Shown here piece by piece: positions 27,931 through 43,953 of a DNA stretch of 64,000 nucleotides; position 1 is the stretch's first letter, and each line of letters begins with the position of its first letter. Below the pieces are notes generated by a model. That model did no database searches, was not told the origin of the DNA, and saw only the letters and a list, made by a program, of their open reading frames with translations. The stretch is from Scenedesmus sp. ARA3 (taxonomy: Eukaryota; Chlorophyta; Chlorophyceae; Sphaeropleales; Scenedesmaceae). The position numbers were made by a program, and so were the translations under genes. The stretch lies in contig RWJK01001463.1 in assembly GCA_004335835.1 (NCBI GenBank), forward strand, positions 37,982 through 101,981, read 5' to 3'.

Positions 27931-30900
27931 GAGCCGTATAAATCCGTCTTTTTGACGTGCTGCACTGCTCTGGCATCTGCGGTGGCTGCGGTCAGCTGAC
28001 CAGCTGTAGCCGTACCCAGTGCATGGCTGATCCTGGGCGCCGTGATGCTTGTACATGCTACTACTCAACGGGTGTGCGGTGTGCTACATGCTACTGCTCA
28101 ACGGGTGTGCGGTGTGCAGTGAGCACGCAAGCTGCTCTCGCTGTGCATTGCTGGGATCGAATTGGCCCCCTCTATGACAATGTATTGCCCTGAGAGCTTT
28201 GTCTGGCAAGACTGCACATGCTATGCACATCAGATTAGTTTTGCGCCATCAGCCTTGAGTGCATAAACGTTTGCTCCTCATCGTATTTTGCTCAACACCT
28301 AAACAATTCCGGTGCATGCACTTGCTATCAACATGCAGGGCAGCCGTACCTACATGAACAGCCCCACTCGGAGTGCCAGGAGACTTTGGCGGGGATCGTC
28401 TAGCTCAGCATTGCTTGCGCAGCTGTGCATCACCAGCGTCCTTCGGGATCCTGGCTTTGTATAGAATTCGTCAACATTCGTCAATTTACATGCAGCTCTT
28501 GTTGTGCTGCTATCACAGTTTTGTTTTCGGCTCAGCAAGCTTCAAATTTCAGACACCACTCCACACTTGTACAAATGCAGTTGCACTGGTGGCTTTTCCG
28601 GTGGCGCGGGGTGTTGGTCGAAAACCAGCTGTGTGCATCTACAGCTGATATCAGCAAACTGGCAAAAATCTAGTAGACTTGCAGTACGTACGTGTATAGT
28701 CTATACCTATCTAAGATATTTGCTCTACCCTGCATATGATATTTCGCGTGCTGCCTAGCAAGGATTCAACCCGCCAAACACTTTTAACAGTCTCTCAGCG
28801 GCCTGATGGCCCGTCTGTCACATGAAGGACAGGCGGACATTGTACACATATGGCGTGGTGTTGTACCGCACGTGGACTTTCTGTATTGTTCAACAACCCC
28901 AGTGGGGCTTCCCCCGGCGCATGCGGCAGTGGCACTCAAGTGCTGTTGTTCAGCTGCCATCCAGCCTCACAAGTTTGCGCAAGAAGAGAGTTGTGCCAGA
29001 CAATGACTCACTAACAGGTGACACGCTACATGGGGACAGAACAAGATGCACACCCTTGTGCGCCAGCAATCTCGTTTGTTGTACCAAAAATGTCTTACAG
29101 TTGTGCTGAACGGCACTTCACCACATCAACAGCTTGCTCCAAGCGCAAACTACACCAACTAGTAGCATGTTGTTTCAAAGCCATAGCTTAGGCAGCACTG
29201 TTCAAGGGCAATATCCAGCAATCCGCACAGCGGAAGGGCAGTGAAACTACTGACTGTGCGCGGGGCGCTAGTTTCTGGTCCCCATTTCAACCAGCGACGG
29301 GAAGAAGGCAGGTCATCTCAGAAATGTAGACCCCTTCACTCTCTTACTTTCTTGTCTCAGACCATGTGTTCATCATGCCGTGGCTCATTTTCTTAGTGCC
29401 AGCACTCAAGATACCTACTCTGTCTCGCAACAAATTATAACAGTTTGTGGTAGGCCATGATGGCAATTTTATATGAAATGAATGTGAGACCATTGATATA
29501 CAAAGACATTAATGCAATATTGCAATTCAATTGATTGTAGAAGCTATCTCGTTGCTGCTTATCAACCGTCTGCTGCGCGCAGTAAACGTTCGTAAGGCGC
29601 TCGAGTTATAAGTTATTTTACACAGAGCTACCATACGGGAATGCAACCCCACGGGGACTGGCCAGTGCACGCTGTCTCATGAACGGGCAGGCTTGTTTGG
29701 CTTGACGACACGGGCAACTGCTTTGAACACCAAAGCAATGCAATATAGGCAGCAAACAACTGTTTTGAAAGCCACGTTTTACAGCTTTGCTGCTTTTGCG
29801 GGCAGCTCGTGCTCGTGTCCGCGGGCTATGGTGCCATGGCTGGCCGTTGGCTGGTCGACAATAATTCAAGTACCAATCAAATGTGTATAAGTTTATAAAC
29901 ACCAACTCTTTCTAATAAAAGCTGTGGCGCGTGTATACACTGCTGTGTCTTGCACTAGCAGCGCGGCCCGGCGTGGCCGAGTCTTTCAGGCCCATACTGC
30001 CCTATATGGCGTTAACGCATAGCATTTCACAAATATTATATCATATAATAGAAGTAAGGAATCAGCGTAAAGCACAGGGCTCGGCTGCCACAAGTTGTAA
30101 AGGGACTCTCGCCCTTTCTTTGCGGCGTGTGTCAACATAGCCAGCACTGTGTATCACCCTACATTCGTTTATTTTAGTAATGTACAACAAATATATGTAT
30201 GTTGGTTGGATTGGCATTCAACTTTGATTTGGTTGGATACGCCTTGCATGACGTGCGTGCACGCCGTGATAATTTGTTGCACTTGCAAAAGGACTGTTGA
30301 AGCCAGGATAGTGTGGGGACTAACCGCATGTTTACTAAGTTACTAAGCGCGTGAAAACATCCAGGATAATAGGTCTGCACTGGTTAATGATGTGATGCAA
30401 CTGTAGTTGAACTGGGTGTCTCAGCTTCCGATTGAACCCACATCACAAAATGTGCAATCAACACCATCCTATCCTAAAAAGCTTTTGGCGCACGCAGCTG
30501 GGCCCATGGATGCAGCTGCAGCATCAGCCACTTGACACTACGGACAACACACATAGTTGTGCAGACAAGGCGCTTTGCACAGTAACAGCGCCTGACGCTC
30601 TGCTGCCGTATCAGCATGCCGGCGCGATGCATGACTGCAACGTGCACCAAATGCAGCCCGGGCTTGATTTGGCCAGTGCTTGCCAACACCCAAGTGCAAG
30701 AGCACCCTGACGCAACGACTGCACAACCATACATCAACAGCAGCCAGCCGTCCTCTGCACTCTATGTGTCAGAGCAGAGCCTGTGCATCCAACATGCATG
30801 CGCTGTTTCAACAGATGTGCATCCAACATGCATGCGCTGTTTCAACAGATGTCCAAATAGGTGCCGCCATGCTATCAACTGCACAGCAGTGTCCAGGCTT

Positions 30901-31552
30901 GCAGACCTGCTTCACATCAGACGTTTGTGAGACGGTATTTGAACGCCGACACACAAGCCAAAACACCGACTCACAAGCCAGACAGCACGGCGCCAATGAC
31001 GCAGCAGTGCAGCTTGATAACATCGCTGATGTTCGCTGTTTGATACAGCCTGCGCCACTGTGCGCACAAGACGCTGGAAGCCCTAGCATGCATGCACACC
31101 CAGCAAAAGCGCAGCCAGCATGGCCTTCACAAACTCGTACCGCATGCAGCGGGGGGGGGTGAAGCCAAGTGCCGTGGCACTGCAGGTGCAGCGTTACTGC
31201 TTGTGCTCGTGCTGGGGCAGCATGCACAGGCTGCAGGACAGCCTCGCCCATCATCAGCCAGCCTGACTCAGGCTGTGGGCTGTGATGCCAGCAGTGCACA
31301 GCTGCAAAGCAATGCTGAACATCACAACCAAACATCATAGCCACACGATGCCGAGCATGATGAATGCTGAGGCTGCATGCAAGAAGCAAACTCAAGGTTG
31401 CTTCAGCCAGCAACCGCTCCAACACAGCGCCTTGCGCTATGCTGGAGATACAAACCACACTGATCTACTGCCGCAGCTGCTGACAGCGCTGCTGCTGCTG
31501 CCGCAGCTGCTGCCTCTGTCGCTGCTGCCGCTGCTACTGCTGCGGGGGTGGC

Positions 31553-35747
<4,195 letters not shown>

Positions 35748-36625
35748 GGCTGCTTCGCATGCAAAGAAGTGCTGTCCAGCTTTGTCAGCAGTCCTATGAT
35801 CCCATGGCCTCCAGCTGCTACTCTAACCGAAAAGAACTTTTGATTTCTCTTTGACCGATTCACCTAAGCTATTGGCGGTCCTGATCGTTTCCAAGAAAGG
35901 GAGAGGTGTACAGTACAGTGCAACAGGTGCACGTCAACAGTGGATATTTTCCGTGCTTGCGGATGCCTTCTGTTTGTTTTGACGATACCAAACACCGTAG
36001 CAAGATATGCATCAGACAATTCAACATTGCAGATGTCCAAGTTGAGTCCAGGGGTGTTACCTCAACAACTTTGTAACACTGGGTGACAGGGATGACATAA
36101 GACTCGGGGCGCCCGTTTCAGACCCTTCAGACCCTTTCAGAGCCTGAAGTCAATGATATCAACACACTGGGTGAGATCATTACAACCACTATCTGAAGCA
36201 GTGCTGCACAGCAGCGCCGCACATCCCCACCCAGTTCACTCCTAGCCCAGCAAGCCCGCTGTCGCCGCGTTTGCAGATCAGGCCCGATGCAGGCTCATGG
36301 AGGGCGCTGCTGCTGCAGCTCCTGTGCAGGCAGAACTGCTGCCTGTGACAGCTGCTGCGTTTGTGGCTGCTGCTCCTGCTCTTGTTGCTCCTGCTGCTGA
36401 TGTAGCTCCAGTCGTCCATGCGCAGACGCATCTGCTGCCGCTTCTTGGCCCTGCAAGTGCGCCTGCACAGCAGCAGACGAGTGCTGATCGCGTACATGGA
36501 ACTACCGCAGCACCGCACCGCTGCACGGCGCCGCATGCAATGGCAGGGTGCGAGTAGCCCCTGCTGTTGACAGAGAATCTACATGCACATGTAAGCAGTG
36601 TATGCGCTGCTGCAAGGCTCGTGTG
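35748..36625. other. Intergenic: ARF upstream region and 3' side of the coiled-coil gene
   Basis: It should contain the ARF promoter. At 36296-36460 a minus-strand Gln-rich open stretch (AHLQGQEAAADASAHG, then many Gln, then QQRPP and TGA) follows a GTGCAG acceptor. It could be an alternative last exon of the 36626-37674 gene. Nothing else is recognised. Confidence 0.5.
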
Positions 36626-37674
36626 CTAGGCAATCTCCATGGTGAGCAGCGCAGTGCTGCTTGTTGCTGCACCAGTGGCTGCCGCGATGGGAGCCAGGGC
36701 AATCCGAGTTGCCGCTATGCTGCTGCAGCACACACACAGCCAGTGTCCACGCCTGCAGGTGCGTGACAACAAGCTGCGCTCTGGTGTGATCTGCTCATCT
36801 GCTTCGTGACTGCCGTCCTCGTACACCTGGGTGAAGGCTGCACTGTTGATGAGCCTTGGGGCTGCTGAGGTGTGCTTCTGGCCCAGCTGTGTGTGACTGT
36901 GCTTGCAGGACTGTGCTGGGTGACCTGCCATGCAAATGCCTGTGTCATGCTATTCGTCAAAAACGATCTGCGTTGCACTAGTGGCCGTGCAACTATGTAG
37001 GCTTACCTGGATGCGTTGCATGCGTGCTCTGACTGCATCCAACTGCTTCTGCAGCAGCCTTGCTCTTGACACTGCGCTTCTCAACACATCAGGCTGATTG
37101 CTGTTGAACTTGGGTGCTGAGAGCGACGCCACCTGATCAAGGCCTGTGGCAGACAGCAGCAGCAGCAGCAGCAGTCGCACTGCAGTTTCGTCTTAACGGT
37201 GCGCTGGTGCATGCAACCGGACAGCAACTGCCCCAGTGCAGTGATGGGTGGAACTGTGCTTGCGCTGTTCTGCCAGCAGGCACGCGCCAGCAGCCCGCTG
37301 AGACATGTGTGGCACATGAAGCTGCCGAGACTTGTGTCACAAGCACAATGCGACAGCCGTGTCAGACTTCTGGGCGCTTACTGTTGATGAGTGTGCGCAC
37401 ATTTGACGTCAGGTGCTTCTGGCTGGCCAGCAACGCCTCCACATGCTCCCGCTCCTTCTCCTTGTGTGCTATCAGCTTGTTTGATACCTCTGAGTCGCGC
37501 AGCACACGGAAGATCGAAACGCAAACACAGACAAGGCGTCACAGAGGCAGGGATGTAGTCGAGGCAGCAACAGCAGCAGAACAGTGCTTGCGCCATCCCT
37601 GGCACGTGCTGTGCTCAGTGCACCAGCCACGCACCATTAGAAACAATTTTGGAAAGGCTTTGTTGTCGATCCAT
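36626..37674 (-). CDS. Small coiled-coil protein, BLOC-1/BORC-like (tentative)
   Basis: Four phase-consistent exons: 37635-37674, 37382-37489, 37007-37143, 36626-36886; 181 residues from MDRQQSLSKIVSN. The middle is strongly helical and charged (KEKEREHVEALLASQK, then LDQVASLSAPKF, then LLQKQLDAVRARMQRIQ), typical of short coiled-coil subunits of BLOC-1/BORC or KXD1-type complexes. That assignment is a guess from pattern only. Exon 3 is preceded by a short (CTG)n tract. The last exon is least certain: it reads through to TAG, but splicing to a Gln-rich segment at 36296-36460 is possible. The gene is divergent with the neighbour at 37959. Confidence 0.65.
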
Positions 37675-37958
37675 GCCTTCGGATTCAGTGTTCAACCCAA
37701 GGGCAGGAATTGAGGGTGCTGCTGTCGGGGTGAGCACTTGAAAAGGGATCGCTGCACGTTTACGCAAATAAGTCGTGTATATACCCCAAAAAAACACAAG
37801 TGTCCGCATGAGGCTCCTTGTAGAGGAGTGATTGGCTCCGAACAGGACCTTGAAACCTCGGTGTCCCTTGTACCGAGAGTACATGTGCGTTCTCTGCATC
37901 CTAGTCATTGATTAGCGTATGTATAAGGGTCTATTCCATGCACATTCAGTTTCAAGGC
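37675..37958. promoter_or_regulatory. Divergent promoter region, 284 bp between start codons
   Basis: It lies between two head-to-head ATGs (37674 on minus, 37959 on plus). TATATA at about 37775-37780 is about 100 bp from the minus ATG. TATAAG at 37922-37927 lies some 35 bp from the plus ATG. Transcription start sites are not visible. Confidence 0.5.
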
Positions 37959-39227
37959 ATGCCTTCAGCGAAGTTGTGGTCTGCTGACACAGCAGCGCCA
38001 TGGGCAGCAGTGCAGCAGGGCTTGGCCAATGCATGGCAGGCCAAAGCCAGTGAACGCTTGCAGGAGCTCAACAGGTGATCAGGTGTTTCAACAGAATTGA
38101 CTTAACCGTGTGCTGCCTAGCTGTAGGTGCTTTTGATCATGGCATAAGCTCACCATGCTGCCATGCATTTGATGGCAAGCCTCTTGTGCCTGCGTACCCC
38201 GTACCTGGCTGCTGCTGCCATACTGATGTACGGCAGCAACATTGTAGAGCTCCAGGTGCGCTGTCCTGTTCACCACTCGTGCAGGTGGTACGAGGATGTG
38301 CTGCCTGGCGCCATCAGCAGCAGGGCGCCAGATGCACACATCACAGCAGCAGAGCTGGTGCAGCTGGTGAGCTGACCAGCCGGGCCCCTAAACTGCTCAG
38401 CTGCACAGCACTGCTGCAGAGACGGCACTGCGGAAGCCAGTGCTGTGGCGGCTGCAAGTGCTGCAGGGCTGCACACCGTGGGCCAGTGGCGCGTGGGGCC
38501 GTTCGCATTGTTGCTGTGGCTTGATTGGTGATTTGATCGTGATGCTGTAGGTCGATTGGAAGCTGAACTATGGCAAGTGGCGGCCTCGCCTGATGGACTA
38601 TGCCAAAGCAGCGACGGTGAGCGCTCTGTGCTGCAACAGCCATTGAGTGCCCTGCAAGTAATGCATCAACAGCATGCAGCGCGTGTGACTGCAGCTGCAA
38701 CAACAGTCGGTCAGCCTATTGGGAAGCCACTTGGCAGTACAGGCTGGTGCTGGAGTGACGCAAAGCTGGTTGGCGCTGCTGGTGCTGTCAGAGTGCACTT
38801 ACCTGCAGGCCAGAATGCAGCTGCAAACCAAATGTTTGGTTTCCTGCAGGCCAGGGTGCTGACCAGACGCATCGCAGGCAGGACGTAGCTGTGTGTGCCC
38901 TGTGCGCAGCATGACCAGCAGAGTGCAGAAGGCACCTGTGCCACAGAGAACATGTGCTGCTGCTGTTGCCTGCCACTGCAGGAGCAGCAGGTGCAGGAGG
39001 CATCCCGCAAGGCCTTTGCACTGCTGCTCGGCAGCAGCAGGGGCAATGCTGGCAATGATGCTGCCGAAGCAGATGCAGCAGGAACTGCAGCAGCGGCACC
39101 AGCAACGGCAGGAGCAGGGGCCGGCCGGAAACGCAAGCAGCAGCCAGAGCAGCCGTCAAAAGCTGGCAAGCGAACAAAAGCTGCAGGGGATGCTGCTTCA
39201 CCTGCCGCGCCTGAGCAGGACTCCGCT

Positions 39228-39269
<42 letters not shown>

Positions 39270-40813
39270 GCAGTGCCCAGTGCTGCTGCTGTGAAGGCGG
39301 CGCTGGATGCGCTGACTGTGCTCAAGGGCGTGGGGCCTGCCACTGCCTCTGCTGCGCTGGCTGCTGCTGATGGCAGCGGCAGCACTCCTTACATGGGAGA
39401 TGAGGCCTTGCAGGCAGCCTGTGGCGGCAGGTGGGGGCCCTGGCAGCAGCAGCAGCAAGCAAACTGCAGCCATGCATGCAGCGTCTTGCTTATGTTTAGG
39501 CTGCTGCATGTGGCAGCAGGGGAGCAGCCTGGCAGCAGCTGCCATGAGCACAATGTAGGCTGTCATGCAGCACATTGCTTACAGTGGGCTGCTGCATGCA
39601 GCAGCAAGTGGGCAATTGACCTTGTTGCTGCCCCTGCCTGTGCTGCCGACCTGTCTTGTGCCGTGCTGCGTGCTACTTGCCCGGTGCCCTGGCTCCGGCT
39701 CTCCTGCCCGGCCAAGCTGCTGTCCCGCTTTCCAGCATTCAATCTTGGCCACACATGACCCTGCCACAACCTCGCGACCATGCCTGCTGTCGCTGGCACA
39801 GACTGTCACGCTCAGCTGGCTGCTCAGCTCACACTGCAATGCTTGCCCTGTGCTTGTTGCCTGTGCTTGCCTGGCGCTGTGTGCTGTGCTGCCAGGCAAA
39901 GCTGCTGTCCCGCACCTCTGCAGCACTTGATGTTGACCACTGTGCTTTACCACAACCGGCGCGGCCATGCATGCGGCCATGCTGGGATAAGACTCTCACA
40001 GTCTGTGATTACGATATATGGTGCTGTTGGCGCAGCTGGCTGTGCTTGCCTGGCGCTGCTAACGCTACAATGCCCTGCTGGCCTGTGCTTGCCTGGCGCT
40101 GTGTGCTGTGCTGCTGGCAGGGACTACACGGCCAAGGCCTACCTGCAGCTGCTGGATGCGCTCAGAGCAAAAGCAGACTGGCTCCGGCAGATCGACCCTG
40201 GTGAGGCGCAGTATGCTGCAGCAGCACACAGCTGCGCTGATGTGCATATGATGCGTGGGAGGTTGATTTCCTTGAGTTTAAAGTGGTGACACGCGTGCCT
40301 CCGAGGTTGCAAACAGCACTTGGTGTGACTGCAGCTTGCCCGACGGCTGATGCAGCAGGGCCTCAGCGGGTCGGCGCTGTCGCCACTGCATTACATGTCG
40401 TCTGTCACTCATCATGGTCCACAGTGCATTGTATGCATGCTTCTGCCATGCCTTGATCATTCCCCTCGGCATGCTGCATCAAGCACAGCTGCTCTGCCAG
40501 CTTGCAAGCAGATGATATGCTAGCTACAGATGGCATGCAGCAAAGGCCTCCTCGACGCTGCCTTCGTGCTAATATGTCCACCACTTATTGGGTTGCTGGC
40601 TGCATGTTGTTCACAGGCGCTGGCTGGACGGCTGTGCTGGTGGAGCGATGCCTGTATGCAGCAGCACTGCAGGAGAAGGGCGGGCCAGCAGCAACAAAAG
40701 CAGAAGCAGCAACAGCTGCCAAAGCTGCCACAAAGCCAAGCAGAGGGGCAAAGGCAAGCAGCAAGGCGGGCGGCAATGCTAGCAAGGCTGCTGGTGATGC
40801 GCAGTCCAGCTGA
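37959..40813 (+). CDS. Conserved eukaryotic protein with LKGVGPATASA (HhH-like) motif
   Basis: Six phase-consistent exons: 37959-38074, 38285-38366, 38551-38616, 38982-39430, 40121-40200, 40617-40813; 329 residues. Landmarks in order: WYEDVLPGAISSR, an acidic ELVQL helix, WKLNYGKWRPRL, a low-complexity basic/Ala insert (RKRKQQPEQPSKAGKRTKAA then poly-Ala), LTVLKGVGPATASAALAAAD, PYMGDEAL, and WTAVLVERCLYAAA near the end. The WKL..GK.RPRL / LKGVGPATASA / WTA..VE order is that of an uncharacterised family in plants and fungi, recalled and not searched. The GVGPATA turn resembles a helix-hairpin-helix, so nucleic-acid binding is possible. The C-terminal tail is Lys/Ala-rich. The intron before 40121 contains repeated acceptor-side text. 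Confidence 0.8.
39660..40120 (+). repeat. Repeated intron blocks before exon 40121
   Basis: Blocks such as cttgcctggcgctgtgtgct (about 39868, 40048 and 40090) and aagctgctgtcccgc (about 39715 and 39899) recur. The last lies just before the used acceptor. They resemble the acceptor-side echoes of other genes, with less exon sequence retained. Confidence 0.6.
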
Positions 40814-41296
40814 GCGTTCTCTCTGTCACAGATCTCTGTCACGTATGAGGCTCATTGTTGTGCTGGTGTGACAAACATAAAGGAAGAAGCGCACGTATGA
40901 CATCTGATGGTTGTATAAGGAAAAGTGACCGCAGGCAAACACCAGGGATGCCCTGGTGCACGGTGCAAAGCCTTGTGAGAGCAGCCAGTGCGGTGGAAGT
41001 CATCCTGACAGAGACTTGCAGTGCATGGCTTATACTGCTGTCCATCTGCCCAGAGCGTACTGCATCACTGGCAATGTGTGCGGTGAACAGGCGCGTGATT
41101 GTGCAGCCACACCGCCATGGTGATGGTGTCACTGTAGGATGGTGGTCATTGCAGCTGCATTTGCATTGCCATGCACAGCACATGTGTACACGGTGTGCAG
41201 CTGTATCGCCTTGAATGTGCAGTGCACGTGTGCCTTTCTCACCATGTGGTGGGAATGCGCGCATCCTGCCATCCTCTGCATCTGCCTGCAAATGAT
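40814..41296. other. Intergenic, 483 bp
   Basis: Between two plus-strand genes. No TGTAA was seen here. A stop-free minus frame and a plus frame (40855-41214) exist but show no recognisable features. Confidence 0.5.
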
Positions 41297-42167
41297 ATGG
41301 CGACTCTGTTTGCTCAAAGGTTGGGCTGCACAAGGTTCCAGGCAATGGCAGCGTTCCTGGCGCAAGCGCTGCGCAGGAGCAGGGCCATAGTGCCTGGGTG
41401 AAGTGCAAGTGTTTGGCCGTGTTGCCTGCACGCATCTTTGAACACGCCTGGTGTTGCATTGCCAGGTGGGTTCAAAAGAACCCCAGTTGGGTTCAGGTGT
41501 TTGCCAACATTCTCACGTACTGGGCCTCCTGAGCCTGTGTAACCTGCAGGCAACGACGTATGTGCTGTATTCCTGCAGTCAGTGGTTGTCCAAGCACCAT
41601 GAGCCTGCCCATACGTGCAATGAGGTACTTGTGGTTGCATGCACAGAAGGGCAGCAGCCTGCTACAGCGCAGTCGTGCCAGCAGCATCTCAAACAGTGAA
41701 CTAATGTTGAAACGTTTACTTGCGACAGGCTGGCGAAGACGGTGAGCCACAGCTGCGCCCGGACCGCTCGACCCTTCACCCACCACAGGTGCGTACTGAT
41801 CAGGCCCTGCAGTCCACAGATCGTTGCGAAGATCAGGGAAACATGCATGTTGTACAAAGCGACACACGTGGCCAGGCAGCAGGCCCGGGATGCGATAGAC
41901 CTGTGTGCAACTGATCGCATGCCCGTCTGTGCAGAACGTGCATTTGTCACTGGCACATTGTTGTACAGTAAGCTGGGACTTCTCGTTGTAGCAGCAGCTC
42001 GAGCAGCCGTTAAGCAGAGGCACAGCAGAGCCAAGGCAGCAGCAGCTGCAGCAACAACAGCTACAGCAGCAATGCTGCGCTGGTTGCGCTGGTGCCCCAG
42101 CAGCAATACAAGTGGCAGCATCAGAGGGAACAAGAAGGAGAATCATGATCGTTGGTTCAAGCCCTGA
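41297..42167 (+). CDS. Unrecognised 204-aa protein, five exons
   Basis: Exons 41297-41397, 41466-41496, 41550-41624, 41729-41788 and 41820-42167 chain with matching phases from ATG to TGA. Landmarks: MATLFAQRLGCTRFQAMAAF, WVQKNPSWVQ, VLYSCSQWLSKHHEP, an acidic/polar linker GEDGEPQLRPDRSTLHPPQ, then a helical region (IVAKIRETCMLYKATHVARQ), a hydrophobic segment (GTLLYSKLGLLVVAAARAAV) that could cross or touch a membrane, an Ala-rich run and a basic end. I do not recognise the family. The start could be further upstream. Its stop is only 170 bp before the glyoxalase ATG, or 48 bp before the longest plausible one, which is unusually tight for a same-strand algal gene pair. Confidence 0.5.
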
Positions 42168-42337
42168 CATGTGTACCTGCCAGCAATGTTCTTCCCTCGC
42201 ATGACTTCCCTCGCATGAGCTGTAGTATGCCAGCAATGCTGCTAGCACAACATGAGAACTCTACCCCTTGCACTTGCTGGCCGCTGCCGCTGCATTCGCG
42301 CCTGTGCAGGCCTGCAGGCAGGCGCCACCTCACCACC

Positions 42338-42953
42338 ATGGCAGCTGCAGCACCAGACAGCGAGTGGCTGCAGCAGGACAGCAGGCGCATGCTGCATGCG
42401 GTGTACCGCGTGGGAGACATGCAGGTGCGTGGGGAAGACAGGCGCAGCCGAGCACAGCCGCTGCAGCCCATGCACAGCCGCTGCAGCTCAATACACAGCT
42501 GCTGCAGCCCGATGCACAGCTGCTGCAGCCCGATGCACAGCTGCTGCAGCCCGATGCACAGCTGCTGCCCCCCGATGCACAGCTGCTGCAGCCCGATGCA
42601 CAGCTGCTGCAGCCCCATGCACAGCTCACTGGCTTGCAGTGCCAACAGCGCTGTTGCATTGGCGTGCACAGCAGCTGACTGGGAGAGCTTGCCTGCAAGC
42701 TACCAGCGACCTTCCATATGCAACCGTGTTGTACAGCAGCGGGTGATACGGCATCACCACTGCTTGGGTGGCGTTGCCCTGTTCCTTGCCCACCCCTGGC
42801 TTGTCTGGTTGGCCTGCATTGCCTGTTGGGTGCCTGCTCCCAGCATGCCATACTGTTCTGTCTGCAGCTGCGTGATGTGCAGTGCCTATGCCAGCTGTTG
42901 CCGCGCTGACTGTGAGAGGAGCAGCCGTGGCACCTGGTTGTGTTGCAGTGGTC

Positions 42954-42988
<35 letters not shown>

Positions 42989-43918
42989 AGAAGCACATCG
43001 ACTTCTACACCAAGCTGCTGGGCATGAAGCTGCTGCGGCAGCGCGACATCCCCCAGGACAAGTACAGCAACGCATTCCTGGGCTACGGGCCTGAGGAGAC
43101 AAACTTTGCGAGTGAGCAGCAGCATCAGTGAGGCCAGGCCAGCAACAGCATCAGCAGTGCACAGCAGCAGCCGCAAGGGCATGCCAGCGTCACACACAGC
43201 AGCATCAGCAGTGAGCAGCAGAGCGGTTTGTCAAACAGTACCAAATGGCATGCAACACAAGGTGCAGCAGCGGCAGGCAGGAAGAGAGCTGCTGCGTGCT
43301 CAATGCTGAGCTGGTGAAAAATGAATGAGCCAGAGAAGCATCACGCGCAGCATTGCACAACCAGCAACGGCTGGGCCCTAACCAATTGCTGCTGCATGTG
43401 CTGCTTGGCCTTTGACCAATCTGTCCGCTGTCTGCTGCTGCTGCCTGTTGTTGTGTTGATTGCATGCGCGCAGTTGAGCTGACCTACAACTACGGCGTTG
43501 ACAGCTACGACATTGGGGAAGGCTTCGGGCACTTTGGCGTGGCGCTGCCAGGTGCGTGGGCGGGGCAACGCCAAGCACTGTTTGGTTGGCCAGTAAGTGA
43601 CAGTAAAAAAAGCACTATGAACTCATAGCCTGGTGTGTAGAGCACAGCCAGCGTTCGCCTATCAGCAGATGGTGTGCATTGTGTGTAGCGCGGCGGTGGC
43701 AGGAGCGAAGCTGAGCGCTGCATGGTCTTTGGGGCACTGGCATGCACGTAGCAGCATGCTGAGGTTTTAGGGTGGTGCGGCCAGCTCCAGCTGCGGGTGT
43801 GCAGGGCCAAGCATGATGCGTGCATGTGTCACATGGTGCTGTCGCTGACATGGTCAATGCAGGACACGTTATAGGTGTAGGGTGGTAGACGCCCGCTGCA
43901 ACAGCCTGATTTGGTGCC

Positions 43919-43953
<35 letters not shown>

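Larger units (their letters stand above)
25429..31552. other. 6.1 kb without a convincing gene
   Basis: This stretch should contain the upstream region, and perhaps first exon, of the SBP-like gene. It holds a CAG-repeat open segment (27270-27437), one dispersed-element copy (27889), a 33-bp direct duplication at 28050-28118, a 34-bp direct duplication near 30786-30852 and an AT-richer zone at about 28.6-30.4 kb. Open frames are short and unrecognised. Confidence 0.5.

Noticed and set aside
29960..30000. Possible tRNA-like stretch (gcgtggccgagtc)
   Set aside because: No consistent T-arm, anticodon arm or acceptor pairing could be drawn around it.
41493..42248. 251-codon minus-strand frame
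   Set aside because: It lies opposite a plus-strand chain of five phase-matched exons and shows Cys-rich shadow composition only.
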